Of a stretch of 7,899 nucleotides of DNA, positions 1 to 6,123 are shown one piece after another (position 1 is the first letter of the stretch; every line of letters starts with the position of its first letter). The notes under the pieces are model-generated. The model had not been told where the DNA came from and did no database searches. It saw nothing but the letters and a program-made list of their open reading frames with translations. The stretch covers positions 38,427 through 46,325 of the forward strand of contig QNVH01000001.1 of assembly GCA_004347955.1 (NCBI GenBank), written 5' to 3'. Origin of the DNA: Thermoproteota archaeon (GTDB taxonomy: Archaea; Thermoproteota; Methanomethylicia; Methanomethylicales; Methanomethylicaceae). A program made the translations under genes and the position numbers.

Positions 1-20
1 TTCACAAGAGGCTCCCGTGA
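1..20 (+). CDS. 3' end of an upstream gene (last five codons and stop), probably another Ehb membrane subunit
   Basis: Reading from base 3 gives His-Lys-Arg-Leu-Pro followed by TGA at 18-20. The TGA overlaps the GTG start at 17 as a GTGA junction, the same type of coupled junction used between the later genes. In known ehb operons the gene before the MnhB-like subunit is another small antiporter-like membrane subunit, but five codons do not allow identification. The call rests only on the junction pattern. Confidence 0.3.
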
Positions 21-565
21 CGTCTCCGCCCTTGGAGTACCGGACTGAGTCCCTGACCGTCATCCTGAGATTGTTTGGGTTGCCCGCTGCCATACTTCTC
101 CTCTCTTACGGGATCATGGTGGTCACAGGCTCCTCTACCTCTGGAGGAGGTGGCTTCCAGTGCGGTGTCATAATGACCTCAGCATACCTGCTGGCTGCCA
201 TATTCTATGGAAAGGAAAACCCGATAAGGTTTGGCAAGCGCTTTCTAGTGGGCATAGGTGCCGTAGGTCTTGGCGGCTACGCCCTCTTGGGCCTCCCAGG
301 ATTCTTGGCGTCGGGATACTGGCAGTACAATGTAGGCGCAGATGTCTGGAATCTTGTCTCGCCGACTTTACACAGCATCTTCGGTGACCCATTCAGGCTC
401 GCTCTCCACCTTCAAGAGGGTGTATTCTATTCCACCCCCGGCATAATACCTCTCATCAACATCGCTGAGGCTTTCAACGTGATTGGGGCGATCGGGCTGA
501 TCTATTTTGCCTTCCTCTATGGCTGGTCTGAGCAACCAGAAGACCAAGAAAAGGGAGGAAAATAA
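17..565 (+). CDS. ehbI: MnhB-like membrane subunit of energy-converting hydrogenase (EhbI-like)
   Basis: This is a 182-residue integral membrane protein related to the MnhB/MrpB subunit of Na+/H+ antiporters, a module used by group 4 hydrogenases for ion translocation. Four hydrophobic segments are visible at about residues 15-36, 51-65, 76-98 and 143-169. The MnhB hallmark glycine-rich loop before the second helix reads GGGGFQCG (43-50), where MrpB proteins usually have a PGGGFQGG-like sequence. The loop between helices 3 and 4 (about 99-142) is long compared with MnhB and contains many aromatic residues. The start is taken as GTG at 17, with GAGG at 8-11 as ribosome binding site and a GTGA overlap with an upstream stop. 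The frame is open to the window edge, so an earlier start cannot be excluded. Family assignment is fairly secure; the letter I comes from its position in the Ehb gene order. Confidence 0.75.
   Translation: MTSPPLEYRTESLTVILRLFGLPAAILLLSYGIMVVTGSSTSGGGGFQCGVIMTSAYLLAAIFYGKENPIRFGKRFLVGIGAVGLGGYALLGLPGFLASGYWQYNVGADVWNLVSPTLHSIFGDPFRLALHLQEGVFYSTPGIIPLINIAEAFNVIGAIGLIYFAFLYGWSEQPEDQEKGGK
553..558 (+). promoter_or_regulatory. ribosome binding site fixing the start of the ehbJ-like gene
   Basis: GGGAGG lies 8 bases before the ATG at 567. It supports that start over an in-frame ATG at 507, which would overlap the preceding membrane-protein gene by 59 bases and add a charged, non-membrane N-terminus. 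Confidence 0.6.
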
Positions 566-566
566 A

Positions 567-827
567 ATGATGCTTGGAGAGATAACACCATTCATAATTT
601 CAATTGTACTTGGGATCCTCTTCGGAACCCAACTATCTGGTAAGATCTCCAAGGGGACAACGATCTTGGTCATAATATTCAGCATTGTAGGCGCGCTTCT
701 CTTCGGCGCCTTCATGTTCACATACTCCATATATGGCGGTTATATTATGCCTGGTCTTGGATTCGCCACCCCCTTGATTGGCGCGACCATAGGGATCCTT
801 ATTGGTAAAGCTCTGAAAGGTGACTGA
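567..827 (+). CDS. ehbJ: small three-helix membrane protein at the EhbJ position of the hydrogenase operon
   Basis: This 86-residue, very hydrophobic protein has three likely transmembrane helices at about residues 6-22, 31-54 and 64-82, and short charged ends (KALKGD at the C-terminus). There are no cysteines, histidines or recognisable catalytic motifs. It sits between the MnhB-like subunit and the polyferredoxin genes, where ehb operons carry the small membrane subunit EhbJ, so a structural role in the membrane arm is the natural inference. Two ATG codons are adjacent (567 and 570), and the Shine-Dalgarno at 553-558 suits either. Only one base separates it from the preceding stop. The gene symbol rests on position, size and hydrophobicity, not on a diagnostic motif. 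Confidence 0.6.
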   Translation: MMLGEITPFIISIVLGILFGTQLSGKISKGTTILVIIFSIVGALLFGAFMFTYSIYGGYIMPGLGFATPLIGATIGILIGKALKGD

Positions 828-830
828 GTC

Positions 831-1283
831 ATGTACTTGACAACCTCTGATTGCGACAAATGTGGGAAATGCTGGGAAGCTTGCCCTACTGACTGCATCA
901 AGCACCCAGACGGAATCCCATTCAGCTGCACGACCTGCGGCGAGTGTGCGCGCGTCTGTCCAACACAGGCAATCCGGAAGAACAGGTTTGGAGGTTGGTA
1001 TGTGGACAGGGCTAGGTGCACACTCTGCGGTCTATGTGTCAAGCACTGCCCGTTTGGTTTTGCCAAGATCGTGTTTGATGAAAATCTAAAGAAGGAGAGG
1101 GTTAAAGGGATCTGTGTGAGGTGTGGGTTGTGCGTGAAGGTGTGCCCCAAGAACGCCCGTTTCGATCTGGGCAGATACATCCCGCGCCCCATCGACTACT
1201 CAGTTGTCCTAGAGATAGCCACCCCAGAGCGCTTGAAGGAGATATTGCAGGGTAAAAAATTGGAGGCTGTGGTCACAAAATGA
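831..1283 (+). CDS. polyferredoxin with four [4Fe-4S] motifs (EhbK-like, segment 1 of 3)
   Basis: This 150-residue soluble iron-sulfur protein carries four CxxCxxCxxxCP motifs at Cys 8/11/14/18, 33/36/39/43, 63/66/69/73 and 95/98/101/105, enough for four [4Fe-4S] clusters. It has no membrane segment and should sit on the cytoplasmic arm, relaying electrons between ferredoxin and the hydrogenase. The first motif has an extra cysteine (Cys22, in CPTDCI) where related modules have alanine. The last 40 or so residues have no cysteines and may be a docking tail. AAGGTGA at 817-823 precedes the ATG at 831, three bases after the previous stop. The gene ends in an ATGA overlap with the next polyferredoxin. 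Methanogen ehb operons have one large polyferredoxin, EhbK, at this place; here it appears as three ORFs. An alternative view is three independent ferredoxin paralogues. Confidence 0.88.
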   Translation: MYLTTSDCDKCGKCWEACPTDCIKHPDGIPFSCTTCGECARVCPTQAIRKNRFGGWYVDRARCTLCGLCVKHCPFGFAKIVFDENLKKERVKGICVRCGLCVKVCPKNARFDLGRYIPRPIDYSVVLEIATPERLKEILQGKKLEAVVTK

Positions 1284-1918
1284 GCGTTCAGGTTTTGAAG
1301 TCAGCCCAAGTCTCAAAGAGGAAGATCTTCCGAGACATGTCAAAGTGTATACTCTGCGGCAGGTGCAGGAACATCTGCCCCACAGACGCAATAAAGTTTA
1401 CCGTTGAAGAGAGGGGTCTATGCACGCATTGTAACCTGTGTGCCGAAGTTTGCCCTGTTAAGGCGATCGACTCCTATGAGGGAAAGATCAAGCCGGAAGA
1501 AGCCGGAAAGCTTTACCTCAACACTCAGTCCTACGCCGAGAGGAATATAAAGATCACCTGCGTTATGTGCATGGAATGCTACGAGAAGTGCCCGGTCGGC
1601 GCGATACAACTTTATGAGGGCAAGCTACGGATCAGGAAGGGGGATGCCCGCCCAGAAATTATAAACTGCTCCCTTTGCTCGCTGTGCGCGAGGGTGTGCC
1701 CTAATGGTGCACTTAAGTTTGAAATGAATAGGATCAAGTTGAACCCTGAGCTCTGCACACTCTGTGGGGAGTGTGTCAGGGTGTGCCCGCCCCAGACCAT
1801 GTACCTCAAAGACCGCTACCCTGCAGGGTACTGTGTGATGTGCGGGCGCTGCATAAAGTCCTGCCCAGTGGGCGCATTATCCATAAAGACTGTGAGTTGG
1901 GGAGGTAACATACTATGA
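1280..1918 (+). CDS. polyferredoxin with six [4Fe-4S] motifs (EhbK-like, segment 2 of 3)
   Basis: This 212-residue protein has six CxxCxxCxxxCP motifs: Cys 23/26/29/33, 48/51/54/58, 94/97/100/104, 130/133/136/140, 159/162/165/169 and 185/188/191/195. Motifs 1-2 form a standard paired ferredoxin fold. A cysteine-free linker (about 59-93) separates them from motif 3, and a second linker (about 105-129) follows. Both linkers begin with a short YEGK sequence, which suggests internal duplication. No transmembrane segment is seen. The start ATG overlaps the previous stop as ATGA (1280-1283), with GGAGG at 1262-1266 13 bases upstream, so translational coupling probably matters. It ends in another ATGA overlap with the third polyferredoxin. 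The expected role is electron transfer in the hydrogenase's cytoplasmic arm. The iron-sulfur nature is certain; subunit identity comes from context. Confidence 0.9.
   Translation: MSVQVLKSAQVSKRKIFRDMSKCILCGRCRNICPTDAIKFTVEERGLCTHCNLCAEVCPVKAIDSYEGKIKPEEAGKLYLNTQSYAERNIKITCVMCMECYEKCPVGAIQLYEGKLRIRKGDARPEIINCSLCSLCARVCPNGALKFEMNRIKLNPELCTLCGECVRVCPPQTMYLKDRYPAGYCVMCGRCIKSCPVGALSIKTVSWGGNIL
1901..1906 (+). promoter_or_regulatory. strong ribosome binding site for the third polyferredoxin
   Basis: GGAGGT lies 8 bases before the ATG at 1915 and inside the coding sequence of the preceding gene. A full-strength site here argues that the third polyferredoxin is a genuine separate translation unit rather than a product of a sequencing frameshift. 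Confidence 0.65.
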
Positions 1919-2364
1919 GCAAATCCGGAGACCTTTGCATAAGGTGCGGTACCTGCGTCAAAGTCTGCCCCACAGACGCGATAAAATTCAATCCAATCGT
2001 TGACAAAAAGCCTGTTGTTGACATCTCGAAATGTATACTCTGCGAGCTCTGCGCATCTCACTGCCCAGTTGGGGCCATACCTGTCCTAAATGTCCTCCCG
2101 GCAAGGGAGTTGAAGCGGTGGTCTGTCTACATAAATAGGAACATTTGCATAGGCTGTGGTCTCTGTGTGGACGCCTGCAAGATAACACTGAAGGGTGACC
2201 ACGCAGTGTACCTCAAGGACGGACTTGCCTATGTTAATGAATCGAAATGTATAGGGTGTGGCGCATGTGCCACAACATGCCCAACGGACTGCATCCGCGT
2301 CGTTAAGATTTACAGCACAAGAAGGGTTGCCGGATACGCCAGTGAGGCGGTGGTGATCCCATGA
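1915..2364 (+). CDS. polyferredoxin with four [4Fe-4S] motifs (EhbK-like, segment 3 of 3)
   Basis: This 149-residue protein has four CxxCxxCxxxC motifs at Cys 8/11/14/18, 40/43/46/50, 78/81/84/88 and 112/115/118/122. Motif 3 ends in Cys-Lys instead of the usual Cys-Pro (88-89), and motif 4 carries an extra cysteine, Cys126, in CPTDCI, mirroring Cys22 of the first polyferredoxin. The second motif (DISKCILC) closely resembles the first motif of the preceding gene (DMSKCILC), which indicates module duplication. The start is set by GGAGGT at 1901-1906 and overlaps the previous stop as ATGA; the end overlaps the next gene as ATGA. Together the three polyferredoxins carry 14 cluster motifs. They would form a chain passing electrons to the EhbL-like subunit and then to the small hydrogenase subunit. 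Confidence 0.88.
   Translation: MSKSGDLCIRCGTCVKVCPTDAIKFNPIVDKKPVVDISKCILCELCASHCPVGAIPVLNVLPARELKRWSVYINRNICIGCGLCVDACKITLKGDHAVYLKDGLAYVNESKCIGCGACATTCPTDCIRVVKIYSTRRVAGYASEAVVIP
2352..2358 (+). promoter_or_regulatory. unusual close-set ribosome binding site (GGTGATC)
   Basis: GGTGATC ends two bases before the ATG at 2361. It matches the 3' half of the full archaeal anti-Shine-Dalgarno complement (AGGAGGTGATC), so the short spacing is in register with the ordinary sites. The same heptamer occurs at 6730-6736 before the AtpA start. Confidence 0.45.
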
Positions 2365-2852
2365 TAACTTTCTTGAGATTGATGTTGCAAGGGGCCTACC
2401 GAAATTTTGTTAGAATAGTACTTAAGGCGGACAGAGCTACGAGCTTGGAGATACGCAATAAGGTCCTGACACTCTCTGTTCCTGCATGGGAGACTGTCCT
2501 TGACGAGATGTGCATTGGTTGTGGCGGCTGCGCTAAAGTTTGCCCAACCCAAGCAATAACTATGGTTAAGCTAGAGAAGCCTGTGGAGATAGCTGAGGGC
2601 TACATGCGTGAGCAGGTCCCCCGCATAGACCTCACGAAGTGCATCTTCTGCCTCAACTGTCACGATTTCTGTCCAATTTACTCTGTCTTTGGTGAGGCGG
2701 CGCCCATACATGCAAGGGATGTGGGGAGCCCCAAGCTCACTCTACGAGAAATCCTAAAGAAGCCGATAAGGGCTCCTCCTGAGAAGATTGAGGAGCTCAA
2801 GAAGCTGATACCGCCAGAGACTGTTGAATTCCTAAGAGGAGGTAAAAAGTGA
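2361..2852 (+). CDS. ehbL: two-cluster ferredoxin subunit of energy-converting hydrogenase (EhbL-like, NuoI-related)
   Basis: This 163-residue protein resembles the NuoI/EchF-type ferredoxin subunit that delivers electrons to the small subunit. Two [4Fe-4S] motifs are present: Cys 51/54/57/61 followed by Pro, and Cys 94/97/100/104 followed by Pro. The spacing between them (about 33 residues) is wider than in simple 2[4Fe-4S] ferredoxins. Residues 1-20 form a hydrophobic and basic, possibly amphipathic helix that could lie on the membrane face next to EhbO, as in complex I family members. The C-terminal third (about 115-163) has no cysteines and is rich in Lys and Pro. The start ATG overlaps the previous stop as ATGA, and GGTGATC sits directly upstream. 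It is followed at once by the small and large hydrogenase subunits, matching the Ehb order K-L-M-N. Confidence 0.8.
   Translation: MITFLRLMLQGAYRNFVRIVLKADRATSLEIRNKVLTLSVPAWETVLDEMCIGCGGCAKVCPTQAITMVKLEKPVEIAEGYMREQVPRIDLTKCIFCLNCHDFCPIYSVFGEAAPIHARDVGSPKLTLREILKKPIRAPPEKIEELKKLIPPETVEFLRGGKK
2837..2843 (+). promoter_or_regulatory. strong ribosome binding site for the hydrogenase small subunit
   Basis: AGGAGGT ends 8 bases before the ATG at 2852 and 5 before the in-frame GTG at 2849. The 8-base spacing equals that of the GGAGGT site at 1901-1906, which favours the ATG start. Confidence 0.6.
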
Positions 2853-3301
2853 TGGGCTTAAAGGCTACCGCTAGGAAAAATGCCATACATGCCATGCTGA
2901 TTTACGCTGTTGGCTGTAACGGCTGCGACATAGAGGTCCTGAACGCCCTCCTGTCTCCAAGGTACGACTTGGAGCAGTACAGGGTGCTTCTAACTTGGAA
3001 CCCTAGGGAAGCCGACGTGCTGATCGTTACTGGGTGCGTACCATGGCAGATGGCTGAACCCCTCAAGAAGTTATACGAGATGGTGCCAGAACCCAAGGCG
3101 GTGGTGGCTGTGGGATCTTGCGCAATCAATGGGAATGTGTTCAAGAACATGGTTGGCGAAATTGGCATAAATGAGGAGATAGCGGGTCCCGTTGAGAACA
3201 TTATCCCGGTGGATGTTAAGGTGCCCGGCTGTGCCCCAAGACCGGAGGATATAATCGCCGGGGCGGTCAAAGGGGTACCGAAACTTATGGAGGCGCCATA
3301 A
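2852..3301 (+). CDS. ehbM: energy-converting [NiFe]-hydrogenase small subunit (EhbM, NuoB family)
   Basis: This 149-residue protein is the electron-transfer small subunit, which holds the proximal [4Fe-4S] cluster next to the NiFe site. Visible ligands are Cys22 and Cys25 in GCNGCDIE, Cys90 in GSC and Cys127 in VPGC, the pattern of group 4 hydrogenases (complex I NuoB has adjacent cysteines instead). A further cysteine, Cys62, sits in VTGCVP. No twin-arginine signal peptide or distal cluster domain is present, consistent with a cytoplasmic, compact group 4 enzyme; the length is normal for this type. The start is ATG 2852, sharing its A with the preceding TGA; GTG at 2849 would add one residue and give a GTGA overlap. 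One base separates it from the large-subunit gene, so both subunits should be made in step. Confidence 0.93.
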   Translation: MGLKATARKNAIHAMLIYAVGCNGCDIEVLNALLSPRYDLEQYRVLLTWNPREADVLIVTGCVPWQMAEPLKKLYEMVPEPKAVVAVGSCAINGNVFKNMVGEIGINEEIAGPVENIIPVDVKVPGCAPRPEDIIAGAVKGVPKLMEAP

Positions 3302-3302
3302 A

Positions 3303-4484
3303 ATGACCGAAAGATCGAAAGATGTTGTTGTGGAAAAGGAGCTCTCATTTGGTCCCGTACACCCTGCATTGATTGAGCCGTTCAGGATTAGGCTCTTTGT
3401 GAACGATGAGATCGTTGAGGACTGCGAGTTGACAATAAACATACCACACAGGGGCGTTGAGAGGCTACTTGAGGGTCTACCTGTGGAGAGAGCCTTGCTC
3501 ATCACAGAAAGGGTCTGCGGGATATGCTCCAATGTGCATGCTTGGAACTCTGTTCGAGTTGTTGAATCTGGCCTGAACATAAAAGTCCCTGATAGGGCAA
3601 ACTACATCAGGGTCTTAATCAATGAAGTTCAGCGTATCGCTAGCCATCTGATATTCTTTGGGCACGCCTTCGAGGTTCTTGGTCATGAGACCTTCTCTAT
3701 GCGTTCCTTCCTGCTCAGGGAGGTATTTATGGACCTTATGGCTTACATAGGCGGAAACAGGGTAATGCCCTCAGTCCCAGTTATTGGGGGGATAAGGCCA
3801 AGGGCCGACCTCACAGAATCGCTGAAGAGGGTCATTCTGGAAAGGGTCGATGATTTCGAGAAGAAGTATTTGGAGTTTGTCGAGAGGGTTGTAGCTGATC
3901 CCCTTGTGATGTCAAGGCTGACAGGGGTCGGTCTAATGTCAAAGGATGAGGCTATAAAATACCACGCAACAGGACCGACTGGCAGGGCCTCAGGCTGGGA
4001 TTATGACGTCAGAAGGATGATGTATGAGTACAAGCCGTTCGATTTCAATGTGGTCGTCCTCCCGGAGGGCGATAACAAGGCAAGGGTGGTCGCAAGAGCC
4101 CTTGAGGTGATAGAGAGTTTGAAGATCATCCGCCAGGTGGTGAAGAATCTCCCCGAGGGACCCATAGTCAACAGGGACTGGGTGCCTGGAAAGATGGACT
4201 TCACAACAATGTACTTCGAGACCTTTAGAGGGGAGCTCATGCACTCATACAGCCTCGATTCCCAAGGTCTCATTCGAGGGTATAAGATAAGGACGCCTAC
4301 GCCCACCAACCTGGCTGCCATGGAGAATGTCTGCATAGGCGACCATGTGACGGACGCAGTCTTAACAATAGCAAGTTGCGACCCGTGCATGACATGTTGC
4401 AATCGCGTCGAGGTAATAGACTCTGGGAAAACAAGGATCATGAGCGAGATTGAAATTGTGAGGAAGTATGGATGGAGGCGGTAG
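3303..4484 (+). CDS. ehbN: energy-converting [NiFe]-hydrogenase large (catalytic) subunit (EhbN, NuoD family)
   Basis: This 393-residue catalytic subunit catalyses reversible H2 oxidation and proton reduction at a NiFe(CN)2CO site. The L1 motif is RVCGICSNVH, with Cys72 and Cys75; the L2 motif is DPCMTC near the C-terminus, with Cys362 and Cys365. All four Ni-binding cysteines are therefore intact, which distinguishes it from the cysteine-free NuoD/FpoD subunits of complex I-like enzymes. The N-terminal FGPVHPAL and IPHRGVERL stretches are typical of the NuoD/large-subunit family. About 28 residues follow L2, with no DPCxxCxxH-type C-terminal extension for protease maturation, as expected in some group 4 enzymes. 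GGAGG at 3289-3293 precedes the ATG at 3303, one base after the small-subunit stop. Ferredoxin is the likely redox partner, via the polyferredoxins upstream. Confidence 0.95.
   Translation: MTERSKDVVVEKELSFGPVHPALIEPFRIRLFVNDEIVEDCELTINIPHRGVERLLEGLPVERALLITERVCGICSNVHAWNSVRVVESGLNIKVPDRANYIRVLINEVQRIASHLIFFGHAFEVLGHETFSMRSFLLREVFMDLMAYIGGNRVMPSVPVIGGIRPRADLTESLKRVILERVDDFEKKYLEFVERVVADPLVMSRLTGVGLMSKDEAIKYHATGPTGRASGWDYDVRRMMYEYKPFDFNVVVLPEGDNKARVVARALEVIESLKIIRQVVKNLPEGPIVNRDWVPGKMDFTTMYFETFRGELMHSYSLDSQGLIRGYKIRTPTPTNLAAMENVCIGDHVTDAVLTIASCDPCMTCCNRVEVIDSGKTRIMSEIEIVRKYGWRR
4474..4478 (+). promoter_or_regulatory. ribosome binding site fixing the start of ehbO
   Basis: GGAGG lies 7 bases before the ATG at 4486, within the last codons of the large-subunit gene. 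It supports 4486 over the in-frame ATG at 4468, which would add MDGGGS and overlap the large-subunit gene by 17 bases. Confidence 0.6.
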
Positions 4485-4485
4485 T

Positions 4486-5529
4486 ATGGATCCAGTATTA
4501 TTCATAGCCGGGCTTATCCTTTCCTCAATAGTAGCCACAATAATCGCAATATTTTACTCACTAGTCCTTCCTGGAATTGAAAGAAAACTCCAAGCAAGGG
4601 TCCAGCAGAGGATCGGTCCGCCAGTCCTGACTCCTGGCTGGTGGGCAGTCCTTAAGTTCTGGTATAAAGGGAAGGCTGAACCTATCGCACAGATGCCTCT
4701 CTTCTACAAGTCCTTGATCTGGCTAGGCATAGCAGTAGTCCTTCTGCTATTCCTTTTCTCCACCCCCTACTGGTGGGTTGTTTTGGGATGGGGCAGCGTC
4801 CTTGGAATTGCAGGCTTTCTAAAACTGGAGGAAGTTCTGTACGTCCTCATGGGCTCACAGTCCCAATCAATTCTGACCACCCCCATGCCTATGAACGATC
4901 TGGTGAAGGGAGCAAAGGTCAAGGGAGTTCTGAGAGAGTTTGTGGAGCAACACTCGGCTGAAAGGGCCCTGAAGATGATGGCAGTGGGCTCGCTGCCGCT
5001 CTACATCGCACTCCTTGTGCCTTTCGTCGCTGCTAGGAGTGGCATGATCTCTGACGTCATCAGGGCACAGAACCCAGTCTACTTCAATTCCTCATGGCTC
5101 TCTCTACCCCTGCCATCTAATCCCGTTATCCTCACTGTCCCAGGATTTCTTGCAGCGGTTGTGTACTTTGTGGGATATCTGATGCTATTGAACGAAAAAC
5201 CATTCAGCATCCTCAAAGCGAAGGTAGACGTCATAGAGGGAGGGGTGCTCGAGTATGCTTCAAAACTGAGAGCCGGCTATTATCTGATGCGCAACCTCCT
5301 ACTGTTTGCCCTCTCGAGCATCTTTGTCACACTGTTTATTGGGATTCCTTTTGATCCATTCATGCCACTCTGCTTCATCCTGAACATGATCCTCAGCCTC
5401 ATATTACCCATCGCAATGGCAATACTGGTCGCATTCTCCCCGATACTGACTTTTAGGCAAATATACCCCGCAACGGTCGGGCTCTCTGCTCTGGGGGTTC
5501 TTGCTTTGATCCTTTCTGTGAGTTTGTAG
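4486..5529 (+). CDS. ehbO: membrane anchor / ion-channel subunit of the hydrogenase (EhbO; NuoH/EchB family)
   Basis: This 347-residue polytopic membrane protein of the NuoH/EchB/MbhM family links the soluble hydrogenase module to the ion-translocating arm. The family signature ERK at 32-34 followed by AR at 37-38 and QRIGP at 41-45 is present, right after the first helix. About eight hydrophobic segments are visible, roughly at 4-29, 76-110 (two), 165-183, 213-235, 265-287, 292-322 and 328-347. The cytoplasmic loop at 237-262 contains NEKPF and EGGVLEY, equivalent to the acidic loop near the quinone/cluster interface in NuoH. Length is close to NuoH proteins. The start is ATG 4486, two codon-lengths inside the intergenic junction, set by GGAGG at 4474-4478. 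It follows the large subunit directly and precedes an EhbP-like gene. Confidence 0.92.
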   Translation: MDPVLFIAGLILSSIVATIIAIFYSLVLPGIERKLQARVQQRIGPPVLTPGWWAVLKFWYKGKAEPIAQMPLFYKSLIWLGIAVVLLLFLFSTPYWWVVLGWGSVLGIAGFLKLEEVLYVLMGSQSQSILTTPMPMNDLVKGAKVKGVLREFVEQHSAERALKMMAVGSLPLYIALLVPFVAARSGMISDVIRAQNPVYFNSSWLSLPLPSNPVILTVPGFLAAVVYFVGYLMLLNEKPFSILKAKVDVIEGGVLEYASKLRAGYYLMRNLLLFALSSIFVTLFIGIPFDPFMPLCFILNMILSLILPIAMAILVAFSPILTFRQIYPATVGLSALGVLALILSVSL

Positions 5530-5540
5530 GAGGTGTTGCC

Positions 5541-5804
5541 ATGCCCAAACTCGTCATACGTCCTAAACATGTCATAACCCTTGGCGGCTATGTTGTAGAG
5601 TACAGGGCCAACCTGCCTTACAGGGACTACGTCGTCGGGAACCCATTTGATGAGCCTGTAAAGATAGAAGCGCCCATCTACTCAATTGAGGGCATAAAGG
5701 CCCTCCAAGATCTTGGTCTTGTAGTGGAACCAGTAGCAAAGTACGACAGGCTCACAGAAAAACTAAAGAAGGTAAAAGCTCTTATAGGATCTGAAACCCA
5801 GTAA
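5541..5804 (+). CDS. ehbP: small soluble EhbP-like hydrogenase subunit
   Basis: This 87-residue protein has no cysteine and no convincing membrane helix. It begins MPKLVIRPKHVITLGGY and is probably a compact beta-rich domain followed by a basic C-terminal helix (about 66-85). The N-terminal IRP.H.I.LGGY and NPFDEPVKIEAP stretches resemble, from memory, the EhbP subunit of methanogen Ehb, and it sits directly after ehbO, where ehbP belongs. Its biochemical role in Ehb is not known to me. AGGAGGTG at 5528-5535, overlapping the preceding stop, gives a strong initiation site 5 bases from the ATG. It is the last recognisable hydrogenase gene; the ATP synthase genes start 19 bases after its stop. 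Confidence 0.72.
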   Translation: MPKLVIRPKHVITLGGYVVEYRANLPYRDYVVGNPFDEPVKIEAPIYSIEGIKALQDLGLVVEPVAKYDRLTEKLKKVKALIGSETQ

Positions 5805-5823
5805 TATAATAAAGTGATAATCG

Positions 5824-6123
5824 ATGAAGATCTTGTTCATCGGAGATGGCACTCTATCGCAGGGATACAGCCTCTCAGGAGTTAAGGGGATCCCTGTCTC
5901 GTCAAAGGAAGACTTTTTGAAGTCCCTCGAGAGTGCGTTGAAGATGGACGATGTAGGGGTTATCTTGGTTGACAGTGACTACTCCTCGATGGCTCGGGAG
6001 GTTATCTCCTCCTTGAAGATCAAGCAAGTTCTGCCAGTCATAATTGAGGTCCCAGGGAGGAAAACTTCTGCTGAGGTCGATCTGAAGTCGATAATAAGTC
6101 GAATGATGGGTGTCAAGGTATGA
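5824..6123 (+). CDS. atpF: A-type ATP synthase subunit F
   Basis: This 99-residue protein matches the AtpF/NtpG family: MKILFIGD at the N-terminus, a central VGVILVD strand (about 44-50) and a PVIIEVPG strand-turn (about 74-81), in a small Rossmann-like fold. Subunit F sits on the central stalk of the A1 sector with subunit D and takes part in rotary coupling. The length is typical. The start at 5824 gives the family N-terminus exactly; GTGAT at 5814-5818 is a modest ribosome binding site. It is the first ATP synthase gene after the hydrogenase block, separated by only 19 bases, and its stop overlaps the next start as ATGA. In the common euryarchaeal order F lies between C and A; here it comes before E. 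Confidence 0.85.
   Translation: MKILFIGDGTLSQGYSLSGVKGIPVSSKEDFLKSLESALKMDDVGVILVDSDYSSMAREVISSLKIKQVLPVIIEVPGRKTSAEVDLKSIISRMMGVKV

Noticed and set aside
862..1089. Forward open frame of 75 codons inside the first polyferredoxin gene
   Set aside because: The overlapping frame carries four perfect [4Fe-4S] motifs; this frame has no motif and no ribosome binding site.
1268..1290. Polyferredoxin junctions as possible sequencing frameshifts or programmed -1 frameshifting
   Set aside because: No slippery heptamer is obvious at the overlaps, and ATGA junctions with upstream Shine-Dalgarno sites are the regular pattern throughout the window. Kept only as an alternative to check with reads.
2902..3580. 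Reverse-strand open frames opposite the hydrogenase subunit genes
   Set aside because: They are antisense to ehbM and ehbN, whose cysteine motifs are intact; they are shadows of codon bias.
3303..4484. Interpretation as an Fpo/Nuo complex I-like dehydrogenase (NuoD) rather than a hydrogenase
   Set aside because: Both CxxC pairs that bind nickel (Cys72/75 and Cys362/365) are present, and NuoD lacks them.
5802..5813. AT-rich stretch taatataataaa between ehbP and atpF, resembling an archaeal TATA box
   Set aside because: It is centred only about 17 bases before the atpF start, too close for a box about 25 bases upstream of a transcript that includes the ATG. It also overlaps the ehbP stop, and no BRE-like element is clear.
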